Part shown: positions 8,270 through 16,518 of the stretch, piece after piece
Layout of the letters: each line of letters starts with the position of its first letter
How positions within the stretch are numbered: the stretch's first letter is position 1
From: Pseudomonadota bacterium
GTDB lineage: Bacteria; Desulfobacterota; Binatia; UBA1149
Assembly (NCBI GenBank): GCA_014382245.1
Contig: JACNKC010000061.1
Coordinates: 17,403 to 81,402 of the forward strand
DNA length: 64,000 bases
Reading direction: 5' to 3'
Notes under the pieces: generated by a model
Databases searched by the model: none
What the model saw: only the letters and a program-made list of their open reading frames with translations
What the model was told of the DNA's origin: nothing
Program-made: the position numbers and the translations under genes

Positions 8270-8800
8270 GTGGAAGAGCAGCTAACAAGACTTACAGACT
8301 ACGTCGTAGCCAACTATCAAGAGTGGCTGATCGTCCCGGTCATCGTCCTTGCTGGCTATCTCGTCATCAGGACAACGGACAAGTATGTCGCGCGCTTCTT
8401 TGATCGGGTGGAGTACGACCGGACCCTGGAAATCCTGTTCCAGAAAACGATCAAGGTCTTTCTCTGGAGCGTCGTGCTCATCTTGGCGTTGGCGAACATC
8501 GGCTTTGATGTCTCCGGCTTTATTGCAGGCCTCGGAGTGATGGGGTTCATCGTCGGTTTTGCCGTCAAAGACGTGCTCTCGAATCTGGCTGCCGGGATGT
8601 TCTTGCTTGTGAAGCGGCCCTTCAAAGTCGGGGAGTCGGTCAATGTGGCGGGCGTCCAGGGCAACGTCGAGGAAATGACTCTCTCCTCTTGTCTCGTCAT
8701 CACCGAGGAAGGGCACCACGTGACGATTCCAAACGCCAAGATATGGGGCAACGCCATCCGAAACTTGTCGCGAGGGGCGTCCAAACAGCGCGGTTCTTGA
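8270..8800 (+). CDS. Small-conductance mechanosensitive channel (MscS family), short at the C-terminus
   Basis: GLGVMGFIVGFAVKDVLSNLAAGMFLLVKRPFKVGESVNVAGVQGNVEEM...VTIPNAKIWGNAIRNLS, then ends. Confidence 0.8.
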   Translation: MEEQLTRLTDYVVANYQEWLIVPVIVLAGYLVIRTTDKYVARFFDRVEYDRTLEILFQKTIKVFLWSVVLILALANIGFDVSGFIAGLGVMGFIVGFAVKDVLSNLAAGMFLLVKRPFKVGESVNVAGVQGNVEEMTLSSCLVITEEGHHVTIPNAKIWGNAIRNLSRGASKQRGS

Positions 8801-8903
8801 CGGCAACCCCAAGAGCGACGACCGAGATCTGCATGGGCCACTCTCTAGCGTGCACCGGGCATTGGTGCCGTCTACAGTCGCATCGGCAAGCGGTTAGGGA
8901 GAG

Positions 8904-9155
8904 TCATCGGCTCTGCGTCGGAGCATGCTTTCGAAGCTCATCCTTTAGGATGATGTTGGAAGTCTGCGTCTCGGGATCGAACACGATCGCAACATCGCCC
9001 CGGTCGAGTTGGCGCCTCGCGGCATCTTTCTTGTCATCTAAGGTGCGTTCTTCAGCGCCGTAGTCGGTTCCGTCACGGGTCACGAACTCCTCGATCAAGC
9101 CGTCGAGCGCCTGGGGACTCAATGCCTCGCCAGGGATCTGTACGAACGTCACCAC
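8904..9155 (-). CDS. YheU/UPF0270 family protein
   Basis: IPGEALSPQALDGLIEEFVTRDGTDYGAEERTLDDKKDAARRQLDRGDVAIVFDPETQTSNII resembles the YheU consensus. Confidence 0.8.
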   Translation of the reverse strand: MVTFVQIPGEALSPQALDGLIEEFVTRDGTDYGAEERTLDDKKDAARRQLDRGDVAIVFDPETQTSNIILKDELRKHAPTQSR

Positions 9156-9627
9156 GGCTGCTCCTGCCTGTTCAGGGATCGATCTGGACCGTCAATCCAA
9201 TCTCGCCACCTTGGCGCTCGCCAAAATTCCCTGTGAACTTCTGAGTGTCGCGAGCCCATGACCAAGCTTGGCCTTGTGATGCCTGCCAATCAAGCAATCG
9301 CTCTCGTCTTGCTACCCGTCTGAACCCCAGCCACTCGATCGACGATGATGCCCCCGCGCAAACCGTTGGTCTCAAAGGGTTCGCGGCCCATAGAGTAGTT
9401 GAACGGATTTGCTCGGTGCTGTTAACCAAGCCCGATTGCTCTCTCCCCAATCTCCACTCTGGAGAGCAATTTCGACCCCGATCAGGCCGTTCACACGAAT
9501 CGCAAATGCTCTCCGCGACGCTCATCAGAGACCCCGCCGACGACACCAACACCCGCAAACACCTGCCACACGTGGCGCTTTGCTCGCGAAGGCGTGCGAC
9601 GCGGCGCAAACGGCGGTTGTTAAAAGG

Positions 9628-9655
9628 TGCCCCCACACTGGTTCGTGTGGGGGCA
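9628..9655 (-). terminator. Rho-independent terminator downstream of tRNA-Asn
   Basis: Perfect 11-bp stem TGCCCCCACAC/GTGTGGGGGCA with 6-nt loop, followed on the minus strand by CCTTTTAA. Confidence 0.75.
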
Positions 9656-9659
9656 TAAA

Positions 9660-9735
9660 TGGCTCCCCGGGCCGGACTCGAACCAGCGACAAGGTGATTA
9701 ACAGTCACCTGCTCTACCAACTGAGCTACCGGGGA
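9660..9735 (-). tRNA. tRNA-Asn (GTT), CCA encoded
   Basis: Reverse complement TCCCCGGTAGCTCAGTTGGTAGAGCAGGTGACTGTTAATCACCTTGTCGCTGGTTCGAGTCCGGCCCGGGGAGCCA folds as a cloverleaf. Confidence 0.95.
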
Positions 9736-9832
9736 ACGTTGGGCGAATCCCATTGTATAGCCCAGCCTTGGCGAGCGGGCAAAAAAGATGTCGCGGCAAA
9801 GCCACCGGTCGGGTGGTGGTAGCGGGTCAAGC

Positions 9833-11263
9833 TCAGGGGTCTACGTAGCCAAGATCGCGTAGCTTCTGTTTAAGCTCTTCGGGAATCTCGTCGCTGCCTT
9901 CATGGTCGTTTTTCGCAGCTTTGTTACGGCGGCCCTGTCCTTTGCCATCGAGCAGTTGGTTGGCTTCGGCCCATTCGTCGAGCCCTGCCGCCCAGGAGTA
10001 TACGCCGTGGCGGCTCGGAAGGGCGTTGAGTTCTCCGGGGTCAACGCCGAGATCGTAGGCCTCGTTGCTGTCCTCGTCGGTGTAGCGCACGAGCTTCTGC
10101 GAGCCGCGCCTTTCGGCGATGACCGGTCCCCGGCTGCCTAGTTTGCCGGCCGCGGTGCCGGCTTCGCTGTATATCGGGGTCTCGGTCGGCCGGTTCGAAG
10201 CGGTGTCGAACGCGCCTGCACCCAGCAGTCCCACGAGTGACGGTCCGGGCATCGAGTTCTCTACTCCGACCAGCTCGAGCAAGGTAGACGGCACGCTTAT
10301 CGAGGCGGATACGGGTTCTTTTATCCGTGGCCCGTGATCGGTAAGCCCGGGTACGCGCAGCACCAAGGGTACGTTGACGACCTCGGCGTAAACAAAACGC
10401 ACGTGGTCACAGTTGCCGTGTTCAAAGAATTCTTCGCCGTGATCCGAGGTCACCAGCACCACGGTCTTGTCGGCGAGGCCGAGCTTGTCCAGTTCGTCCA
10501 GAAAACGGCCTACGTGGCGGTCACCGCCGCGGATAGACGCGTCGTAGAGCGATACAATGGCGTCAAGGTTGGCCGGCCGCTCTCGTTTTTCGCGACCGCA
10601 AAAGCCACTCGCTTCTCTGCGCGAGAGGTCGCCAAAGCCGAGTGCCCGGCGATCGGCCAAAGAGGAATAGTAGGGACGATGGGCATTGTAGCCGTGCAGG
10701 AACAGGAAAAAAGGCCGATCCTGGTTGAGGCGCAGCCAGTCGAGAGCGCCGTCCATATTGTGTTCAAAGCGCCGGCCGTCGGCCTGGTAGACGTCAAACC
10801 CACGGGCAAACCCGAAGTGGGCCGACACGAATCCTCCCCCGGTGAAGGCCCCGGTCGCGTACCCGGCGTCTTTGAATTCTTCGGCCAGCATGCGCGCCGA
10901 CTGCGGTAGCCGCCGCATGGCGGGGTAGCGTACCACCCCGAGCACGCGCGGTTGCAGGCCGGTCATCATCGAGCCGTGGGCGGGTAGCGTCCACGGTGAC
11001 TGGCTCACGGCTTGCTCAAAAAGCGCTGATCCAGCGGCGAGTTGGTCCACCGAGGGTGAGGTGTCACGGGAGTAACCGTAGCAGCCCAGGTGGTCGGCCC
11101 GCACCGTGTCCATGGAGACCAGCACGACATTGCAGCCGGGGCAGGCCGCGTCAGGGCGGGCAGTACCCGGACCGGCGGCCGGGCGTTCGCTACAGGAAGC
11201 GAGCAGGGCCATCAGGGCACCGAGGCCGACGAGAAGCAGCCGTGGGAATGGAGAAAGGGTCAT
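9833..11263 (-). CDS. Sulfatase-fold (alkaline phosphatase superfamily) lipoprotein
   Basis: NVVLVSMDTVRADHLGCYGY, SPWTLPAHGSMMTGL, VTSDHGEEFFEHG; lipobox LLASC; start chosen at MTLSPFPRLL. Confidence 0.8.
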   Translation of the reverse strand: MTLSPFPRLLLVGLGALMALLASCSERPAAGPGTARPDAACPGCNVVLVSMDTVRADHLGCYGYSRDTSPSVDQLAAGSALFEQAVSQSPWTLPAHGSMMTGLQPRVLGVVRYPAMRRLPQSARMLAEEFKDAGYATGAFTGGGFVSAHFGFARGFDVYQADGRRFEHNMDGALDWLRLNQDRPFFLFLHGYNAHRPYYSSLADRRALGFGDLSRREASGFCGREKRERPANLDAIVSLYDASIRGGDRHVGRFLDELDKLGLADKTVVLVTSDHGEEFFEHGNCDHVRFVYAEVVNVPLVLRVPGLTDHGPRIKEPVSASISVPSTLLELVGVENSMPGPSLVGLLGAGAFDTASNRPTETPIYSEAGTAAGKLGSRGPVIAERRGSQKLVRYTDEDSNEAYDLGVDPGELNALPSRHGVYSWAAGLDEWAEANQLLDGKGQGRRNKAAKNDHEGSDEIPEELKQKLRDLGYVDP

Positions 11264-11409
11264 GCAGTGGCTATGATAGGCAGTCTGCGTGGGCGGGTCT
11301 ATTCCGCTTGGCGCTGAATCGCCGACCGGGGGCTGGGGCTGGAGCCTGAAGATTCTGCGGTCCCCGTGCTTCGTGGCAAATTTGGTCGGCCCAGGGAGAA
11401 AAACGAAAG

Positions 11410-12873
11410 GTGAAACGATCAACACCGGCAATTATGCTGGCCGCGTTGCTGGTACTGGGCCTGCTGGCCCTGCCGGGGCAACGCGCCGGGACGCTGGCCC
11501 AGGGCCGTGTGCTCGTGCTTGGCGTCGACGGCGGCACCTGGGACGTGATCGTACCCATGATCGAAGCCGGCGAACTGCCGGCGCTGGCGGGCCTCTACCG
11601 GCGCGGGGTTCACGGGATTCTCAAGACTCGGCCGCCGGTAATTTCGCCGGTGGTGTGGTCAACCATGTTCACCGGCAAGCTGCCCGCCGAACACGGCGTT
11701 CTGAACTGGAAGACCTCCCACTCTACTCACCGCCAGGTCAAGGCAGCGTGGAACATTGCCAGTGATGCTGGGCTTCGCAGCCACGTGTACAACGTGCCCG
11801 GCTCATGGCCGCCCGAACAGATCAACGGACGCATGGCTTCCGGTTTTCCACTGAGCGGCTCTACCATAGGCGGCGGCACCGGCGAGGTTTACGATCTTTC
11901 GCTGGCCGATCCCTCCGACGGCAACCGGGTCTTCAAGGACAACGAGAGGGCTATCCGCGGCGCGGCCCGCGGCCTGGAGCCGGGGCGGTGGAGCGACTGG
12001 TTCGACGTTGGCCAGCTGCGCAAGCCAGCGCTCAAGGGGCGGATGCGCGTGCGAAAGCTCGCGCCTGACAGGATCTACGCCACACCGTTTTACAGGTCAG
12101 ACGCGGGCCTGGTAGTCACCTGGCCCGAAGAGCTTGCCGAGCAGCTCAGGGAAGAACTGGGGCAGGCCTACATTCCCGAGGGACCGGGCTGGAGCCGCCA
12201 CGCCGAGCCCGATACCCCCGATTTCCTGGCCGAGCACCTCGCCCAGGTCTCGCGCCTGCAAAGCGGCGCGGCGGGTCTTTCGATTGCCGACGACTGGAGA
12301 CTGTTTATCTACGTGCACACGCTTGTTGACCGGGTGTCTCACCCATACTGGGCCTACATGCGCCCGGACGACTACGAGGGCATGGATGCTGAAAAGGCGC
12401 GTCGTTACGGCGAGGCGGTGCCCGATGCCTACCGCGAGACCGACCGGCAGCTGGGGCGATTGCTCGCCGAAATCGATGACGACGTCTACGTGGTGGTGGT
12501 CTCAGACCACGGATTCAAGTCGAGCAAGAACCGCAGCCTGCTCATCGGCACGCACGATTTTGACGGAATCTACCTGGTCGCGGGGCCGGGAATCGAGCCG
12601 GGTGACGGGCCCGAGACCAACATCGAAGACGTGGCGCCCACGCTGCTTTACTTGCTGGGACTGCCCGGAGCGGCAGACATGGTGGGCAAAGTATTTGCGC
12701 CGGTGGCTGATTCGCTCGGTGGAGACCGGCTGAAAGTTGCCAGCTATGAAGACCTGCAGCGCCCGGGTAACGATCAACCGGTGGACAAATCCACCTGGGA
12801 ACAGCTGCGGAGCCTGGGATATGTGACCGGCGACCCGCCCTTGCGCGCGAACGAAGCCGGGCAGGCTCGCTGA
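11410..12873 (+). CDS. Alkaline-phosphatase-superfamily / type I phosphodiesterase-nucleotide pyrophosphatase-like protein
   Basis: VLVLGVDGGTWDVIVPMIEAGELPAL, PPVISPVVWSTMFTGKLPAEHGVLNW, VVVSDHGFKSS. Confidence 0.8.
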   Translation: MKRSTPAIMLAALLVLGLLALPGQRAGTLAQGRVLVLGVDGGTWDVIVPMIEAGELPALAGLYRRGVHGILKTRPPVISPVVWSTMFTGKLPAEHGVLNWKTSHSTHRQVKAAWNIASDAGLRSHVYNVPGSWPPEQINGRMASGFPLSGSTIGGGTGEVYDLSLADPSDGNRVFKDNERAIRGAARGLEPGRWSDWFDVGQLRKPALKGRMRVRKLAPDRIYATPFYRSDAGLVVTWPEELAEQLREELGQAYIPEGPGWSRHAEPDTPDFLAEHLAQVSRLQSGAAGLSIADDWRLFIYVHTLVDRVSHPYWAYMRPDDYEGMDAEKARRYGEAVPDAYRETDRQLGRLLAEIDDDVYVVVVSDHGFKSSKNRSLLIGTHDFDGIYLVAGPGIEPGDGPETNIEDVAPTLLYLLGLPGAADMVGKVFAPVADSLGGDRLKVASYEDLQRPGNDQPVDKSTWEQLRSLGYVTGDPPLRANEAGQAR

Positions 12874-12886
12874 TAAGGGTTCAGCC

Positions 12887-13225
12887 TCAGTGACGGACCG
12901 GTTCTTCGGCCCCGTCGTCCTCGAACACTATCTCGCCGTCGTTGACCAGTGCCAGGACGACCGCGTCCAGGTCTGCCAGGACTCGGCCCTTGAGGCTGAA
13001 ATAGGTCACGCCGCGCCGTATGGCGTCGGCCAGTTCGGTGACGAGAAACACCGTGTCGTGTGAGCAGCCGAGCAACTCGGCACCGGTAATGGGGGCACGC
13101 ACTGTGGATGTGGGACGTGTCGATCGCATGCCCTGTTGAAACCAAGAAGCGTGCCACGGCGCCTCTGCGGCCACCCGCGTTCCAAGCGGGTTTGCAGGGG
13201 AGTGTTCGATAGCGTCCACCGACAA
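12887..13225 (-). CDS. Small hypothetical protein (true start may be internal, at about 13129)
   Basis: Open reading frame; no family recognised. Confidence 0.3.
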   Translation of the reverse strand: MSVDAIEHSPANPLGTRVAAEAPWHASWFQQGMRSTRPTSTVRAPITGAELLGCSHDTVFLVTELADAIRRGVTYFSLKGRVLADLDAVVLALVNDGEIVFEDDGAEEPVRH

Positions 13226-13280
13226 TTCTGCTCCTGGCGGCCTCCGAGTTGCAGTTCTGCATGATCAGCCTGTTCGTTAG

Positions 13281-13296
13281 TGGCACGCCGATTGCT
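13281..13296 (+). promoter_or_regulatory. Sigma-54 (-24/-12) promoter of first Flp pilin gene
   Basis: TGGCACGCCGATTGCT: GG and GC separated by exactly 10 bp; 46 bp before the ATG. Confidence 0.8.
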
Positions 13297-13342
13297 CACT
13301 ACTGCGAGCCCGAGGGGCAGGTAAGGGCGAGGAGAAAGAACG

Positions 13343-13501
13343 ATGACAAAAATACTGAAACGACTAAGGGACGATGAGCAGGGAGCATCCATGACCGAGT
13401 ACGCGTTGCTGTTGGCAATGATTGCGCTTGGTACGGTGGGTGCGGTCACGGCTTTCAGTGACCAGATACTTACGCTCTTCAGTTCATTCAACCAGTTCTA
13501 A
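13343..13501 (+). CDS. flp: Flp/Fap-type pilin
   Basis: 52 aa: MTKILKRLRDDEQGASMTEYALLLAMIALGTVGAVTAFSDQILTLFSSFNQF, with Flp motif around GASMTEY. Confidence 0.9.
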   Translation: MTKILKRLRDDEQGASMTEYALLLAMIALGTVGAVTAFSDQILTLFSSFNQF

Positions 13502-13647
13502 GGCAGGATCGTGGCACCGCAACGCGCAAGGCAGCAAGTGGCAAGAATTTGTCGCTGCAAGTCCAACAATGTCCGCTCAGCGGGCGTAACGGGCGCAGCC
13601 CCGACGGTAAAACGCGGAAAAACGAGCCTTGCCAGAGATTTTTCCGG

Positions 13648-13663
13648 TGGCACAGAGATTGCT
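13648..13663 (+). promoter_or_regulatory. Sigma-54 (-24/-12) promoter of second Flp pilin gene
   Basis: TGGCACAGAGATTGCT: GG and GC separated by exactly 10 bp; 66 bp before the ATG. Confidence 0.8.
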
Positions 13664-13729
13664 GTTTACCGCCGGGAACAGATGGGCATTAAGCCCTGTT
13701 AACAAACGAAACCCAGGAGGAAAGAGAAA

Positions 13730-13900
13730 ATGGAACTTATCAAGGCACTGTGGAAAGACGAGCAAGGCGCTTCGATGGCCGAATACGCGTTGCTGATGGC
13801 TCTCATAGCCGTTGCTACGATTGGTGCGATCACCGCGCTTCGCGACCAGATCATATCGATCTTCAACGACGCTACCACGACGCTGTCGACCGCCAGCTGA
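13730..13900 (+). CDS. flp: Flp/Fap-type pilin (second copy)
   Basis: 56 aa: MELIKALWKDEQGASMAEYALLMALIAVATIGAITALRDQIISIFNDATTTLSTAS; SD aggagg upstream. Confidence 0.9.
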   Translation: MELIKALWKDEQGASMAEYALLMALIAVATIGAITALRDQIISIFNDATTTLSTAS

Positions 13901-13920
13901 AGTGGTCGGGTCAAGTTGAG

Positions 13921-13949
13921 CCGGGTGCCATCTCACCGATGGTACCCGG
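13921..13949 (+). terminator. Candidate terminator/attenuator hairpin after second pilin
   Basis: CCGGGTGCCATC-tcacc-GATGGTACCCGG (11 of 12 pairs), followed by a short T run. Confidence 0.45.
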
Positions 13950-13981
13950 TTTAGCTTATGTTCACCGTAAGGTGACAAGAC

Positions 13982-14539
13982 GTGGAATACGCTCTTAATA
14001 CTCTTGTTGCGGTTCCCGCGCTGATCTTCATGTTCCTGGCTGCGGCCAGTGACCTGCGGGCACGCAGGATTTCCAACAAGCTTAATTTTTGCGCGGCCCT
14101 GCTCGGCGCTTGGTTGCACTTCGTGACCGGTGGCGTGGAGGGTCTCGGTATGTCGCTGGGCGGTATGACCGCCGGCCTCGGCCTGCTGTTTGTGCCTTTC
14201 GCGGCGGGAATGGTTGGCGGCGGCGACGTCAAGTTTGCAGCGGCCGCGGGATCCTTTCTCGGGGCCGGGCTGTTGTGCATCGGGCTGGGCGCTGGCGTGG
14301 TGTTGGCAGGCGTCGTAGGCGCCGGGTCGATACTGGGCAGTGGCAAGGCCAAGGCCGTGATGCTCGGGCTCTGGGCTGATCTTAACATGATCGCTTCCGG
14401 GCAGAGGCCAGGCACTCTCAAGGCTGGAGAGGGTACGCGAACAATGCCCTACGGACTGATGTTGGCAGTGGGCATGGCCGGGGCGCTGGTTCATGCAACG
14501 TGGAGGATAGAAACATGGCTAGGCCCTTTGTCCTGGTAG
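13982..14539 (+). CDS. cpaA: Prepilin peptidase CpaA/TadV
   Basis: AAASDLRARRISNKLN and GGGDVKFAAAAGSFLG A24-peptidase motifs. Confidence 0.9.
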   Translation: MEYALNTLVAVPALIFMFLAAASDLRARRISNKLNFCAALLGAWLHFVTGGVEGLGMSLGGMTAGLGLLFVPFAAGMVGGGDVKFAAAAGSFLGAGLLCIGLGAGVVLAGVVGAGSILGSGKAKAVMLGLWADLNMIASGQRPGTLKAGEGTRTMPYGLMLAVGMAGALVHATWRIETWLGPLSW

Positions 14540-15282
14540 TGGCTGGAGTGCTGTTCGCAGCGCTTGCCGGCCTTATGACTTTTTCATGGCTGGACGGCCA
14601 GACCGGCTCACTTGATGCGCCGGTGTTACAACACAGGAGCGTGGTGGTTGCTGCCCAGACGGTGGGCAGGGGCGAACTGGTAGAGCCGGCGCACCTGAAG
14701 GTCGTCGACTGGCCGGCCCACGCGGTACCAGGGGGTACCTACCATGATCCCAGCAAGCTTGTAGGCAAGGTGGCGAGAGTTACCATCATGGCCAACGAAC
14801 CCGTCACCGATGCTCGCTTGTCGCTCAACCGCAGTACCAGCCTCCTTTCAATGCTCGTGCAGCCCGGCAGGCGCGCGATCTCGGTTCGGGTGAACGAAGT
14901 GACCGGTATTTCCGGTTTCGTGGCCCCGAACAGCCGAGTGGACGTGCTCGTAACGATGGGCCGGCGCGAAAAGCTCGAGGCAAGGTCAAAAGTAATCCTG
15001 CAGGACGTCAGGGTGCTGGCCATCGACCAGGAGGTCGAACAGGTGGACAACAAGCCGGTGACCGTAAAGACGGTCACCCTCGACGTCACCCCGCGGCAGG
15101 CAGAGATCCTGGCGCTGGCGGTTCACGAGGGGAGTCTCTACTTCGTTCTACGTAACGACAAGGACGGTGACGGAGTAGCTACCTCGGGCAAGACAGTGAG
15201 CGAGGTGCTCGGTGGTTCATCGGGTAACCGCCACACGGTCGAAGTGATTCGTGGCAGCTCGGTAGAGAATTACATTTTCTGA
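14515..15282 (+). CDS. cpaB: Flp pilus assembly protein CpaB/RcpC
   Basis: VVVAAQTVGRGELVEPAHLKVVDWPAHAVP (SAF) and GRRAISVRVNEVTGISGFVAPNSRVDVLVT. Confidence 0.92.
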   Translation: MARPFVLVVAGVLFAALAGLMTFSWLDGQTGSLDAPVLQHRSVVVAAQTVGRGELVEPAHLKVVDWPAHAVPGGTYHDPSKLVGKVARVTIMANEPVTDARLSLNRSTSLLSMLVQPGRRAISVRVNEVTGISGFVAPNSRVDVLVTMGRREKLEARSKVILQDVRVLAIDQEVEQVDNKPVTVKTVTLDVTPRQAEILALAVHEGSLYFVLRNDKDGDGVATSGKTVSEVLGGSSGNRHTVEVIRGSSVENYIF

Positions 15283-15291
15283 GGAGGCGGG

Positions 15292-16500
15292 ATGGTCATG
15301 CAGGAGTACGAAGAAAAACAGATCTCGTTGTCGCGGTTTTCCGTTTCGGTACTGGTGTCGGCGGCGCTGTTGCTGACAAGCGGGGCTCCGGTTTCAGCCG
15401 GCGACGCGGCCCTGGTGAGCAGGGTTTCACCTGTGAAGGCAGCCTATCGCAACGGCGACGGGGACAAGGTGCTCCACGTTATGGCCGGCAAGACCGTGGT
15501 CCTAGACTTCAGGGATCGCGCCTCGCGTGTAGCGGTGGCCAACAAGGACGTCGCCGACGTGGTCATAGCCACGCCCGAGCAGCTGCTGGTAAACGGCATT
15601 TCGGCCGGCGAAACCAGCCTCGTTGCGTGGAGCGATAAAGGCAACTACAGCGTTTACAATATCGTCGTGACCGAGCAGGCCCGCGAGCAGGTGATGCTCG
15701 AAATCACGGTAGCAGAGGTCAACAAGGCTGAGCTCGAGAAGCGAGGCATAGACATTCGCGCCATGGGGGGGCAGTTCGGTGCCCTGAGCCAGGCCGGTGG
15801 AGCAGCCCCGGTGTTCGGACAGCACGCTCCGCAAGCCAATCAGCCACCGTTCCCGGTCAGCCTGGGATCCGGTCTTTCGTTGGCGGTCGTGGATTTCCAG
15901 AACGACATAGCCGGTTTCATCAAGGCGACAAACGACGACAACGTTGCCCGTATACTGGCCGAGCCCAAGCTGCTCGCCCGTAGCGGCGAGAAAGCCAGCT
16001 TCCTTTCCGGCGGCGAGATTCCGATTCTGATCAGCGAAGACCAGCAGACATCGGTCTCTTACAAGGAGTTCGGGGTGAAGGTAGATTTTGTTCCCAGCGT
16101 GGCCATAGACGGCACCATAGACCTCGACGTTTTCGCGGAAGTCAGCGAGCCGGATTTTTCGCAGGGGGTCGAGTTGTTCGGCTTTACCGTACCGGCCTTT
16201 GTCAGTCGCCGCGCGCAGACGAACGTGAGTCTTTCGAGTGGCCGCAGCCTGGTGATTGCAGGCTTGCTCAAGACCAGCGAGCGAGACTTCACTTCCAAGG
16301 TGCCCGTCCTCGGAAGCGTGCCGATACTGGGCGCGTTTTTTCGTCGCAGCGAGAAAGAAAAATTTGAAACCGAGTTGATAATGGTCGTAAAGCCCGTGCT
16401 GCTCGGTTCCGATGGCGAGGATGGCTCGGCGGCCGTTTCTCAAGGAGACGGTGCCGTGGACTTCATACGCAATAAAACCGAGGGAACCGGGCCTCGCTGA
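15292..16500 (+). CDS. cpaC: Outer-membrane secretin CpaC/RcpA
   Basis: Signal peptide, BON/secretin domain, VARILAEPKLLARSGEKASFLSGGEIPI, PVLGSVPILGAFFRR. Confidence 0.93.
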   Translation: MVMQEYEEKQISLSRFSVSVLVSAALLLTSGAPVSAGDAALVSRVSPVKAAYRNGDGDKVLHVMAGKTVVLDFRDRASRVAVANKDVADVVIATPEQLLVNGISAGETSLVAWSDKGNYSVYNIVVTEQAREQVMLEITVAEVNKAELEKRGIDIRAMGGQFGALSQAGGAAPVFGQHAPQANQPPFPVSLGSGLSLAVVDFQNDIAGFIKATNDDNVARILAEPKLLARSGEKASFLSGGEIPILISEDQQTSVSYKEFGVKVDFVPSVAIDGTIDLDVFAEVSEPDFSQGVELFGFTVPAFVSRRAQTNVSLSSGRSLVIAGLLKTSERDFTSKVPVLGSVPILGAFFRRSEKEKFETELIMVVKPVLLGSDGEDGSAAVSQGDGAVDFIRNKTEGTGPR

Positions 16501-16518
16501 GGAATACGGAAACCGGCG

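Noticed and set aside
9172-9753. 193-aa minus-strand ORF beginning MGFAQRSPVAQLVEQVTVNHLVAGSSPARG
   Set aside because: Its start is the translated tRNA-Asn; the rest has no family resemblance
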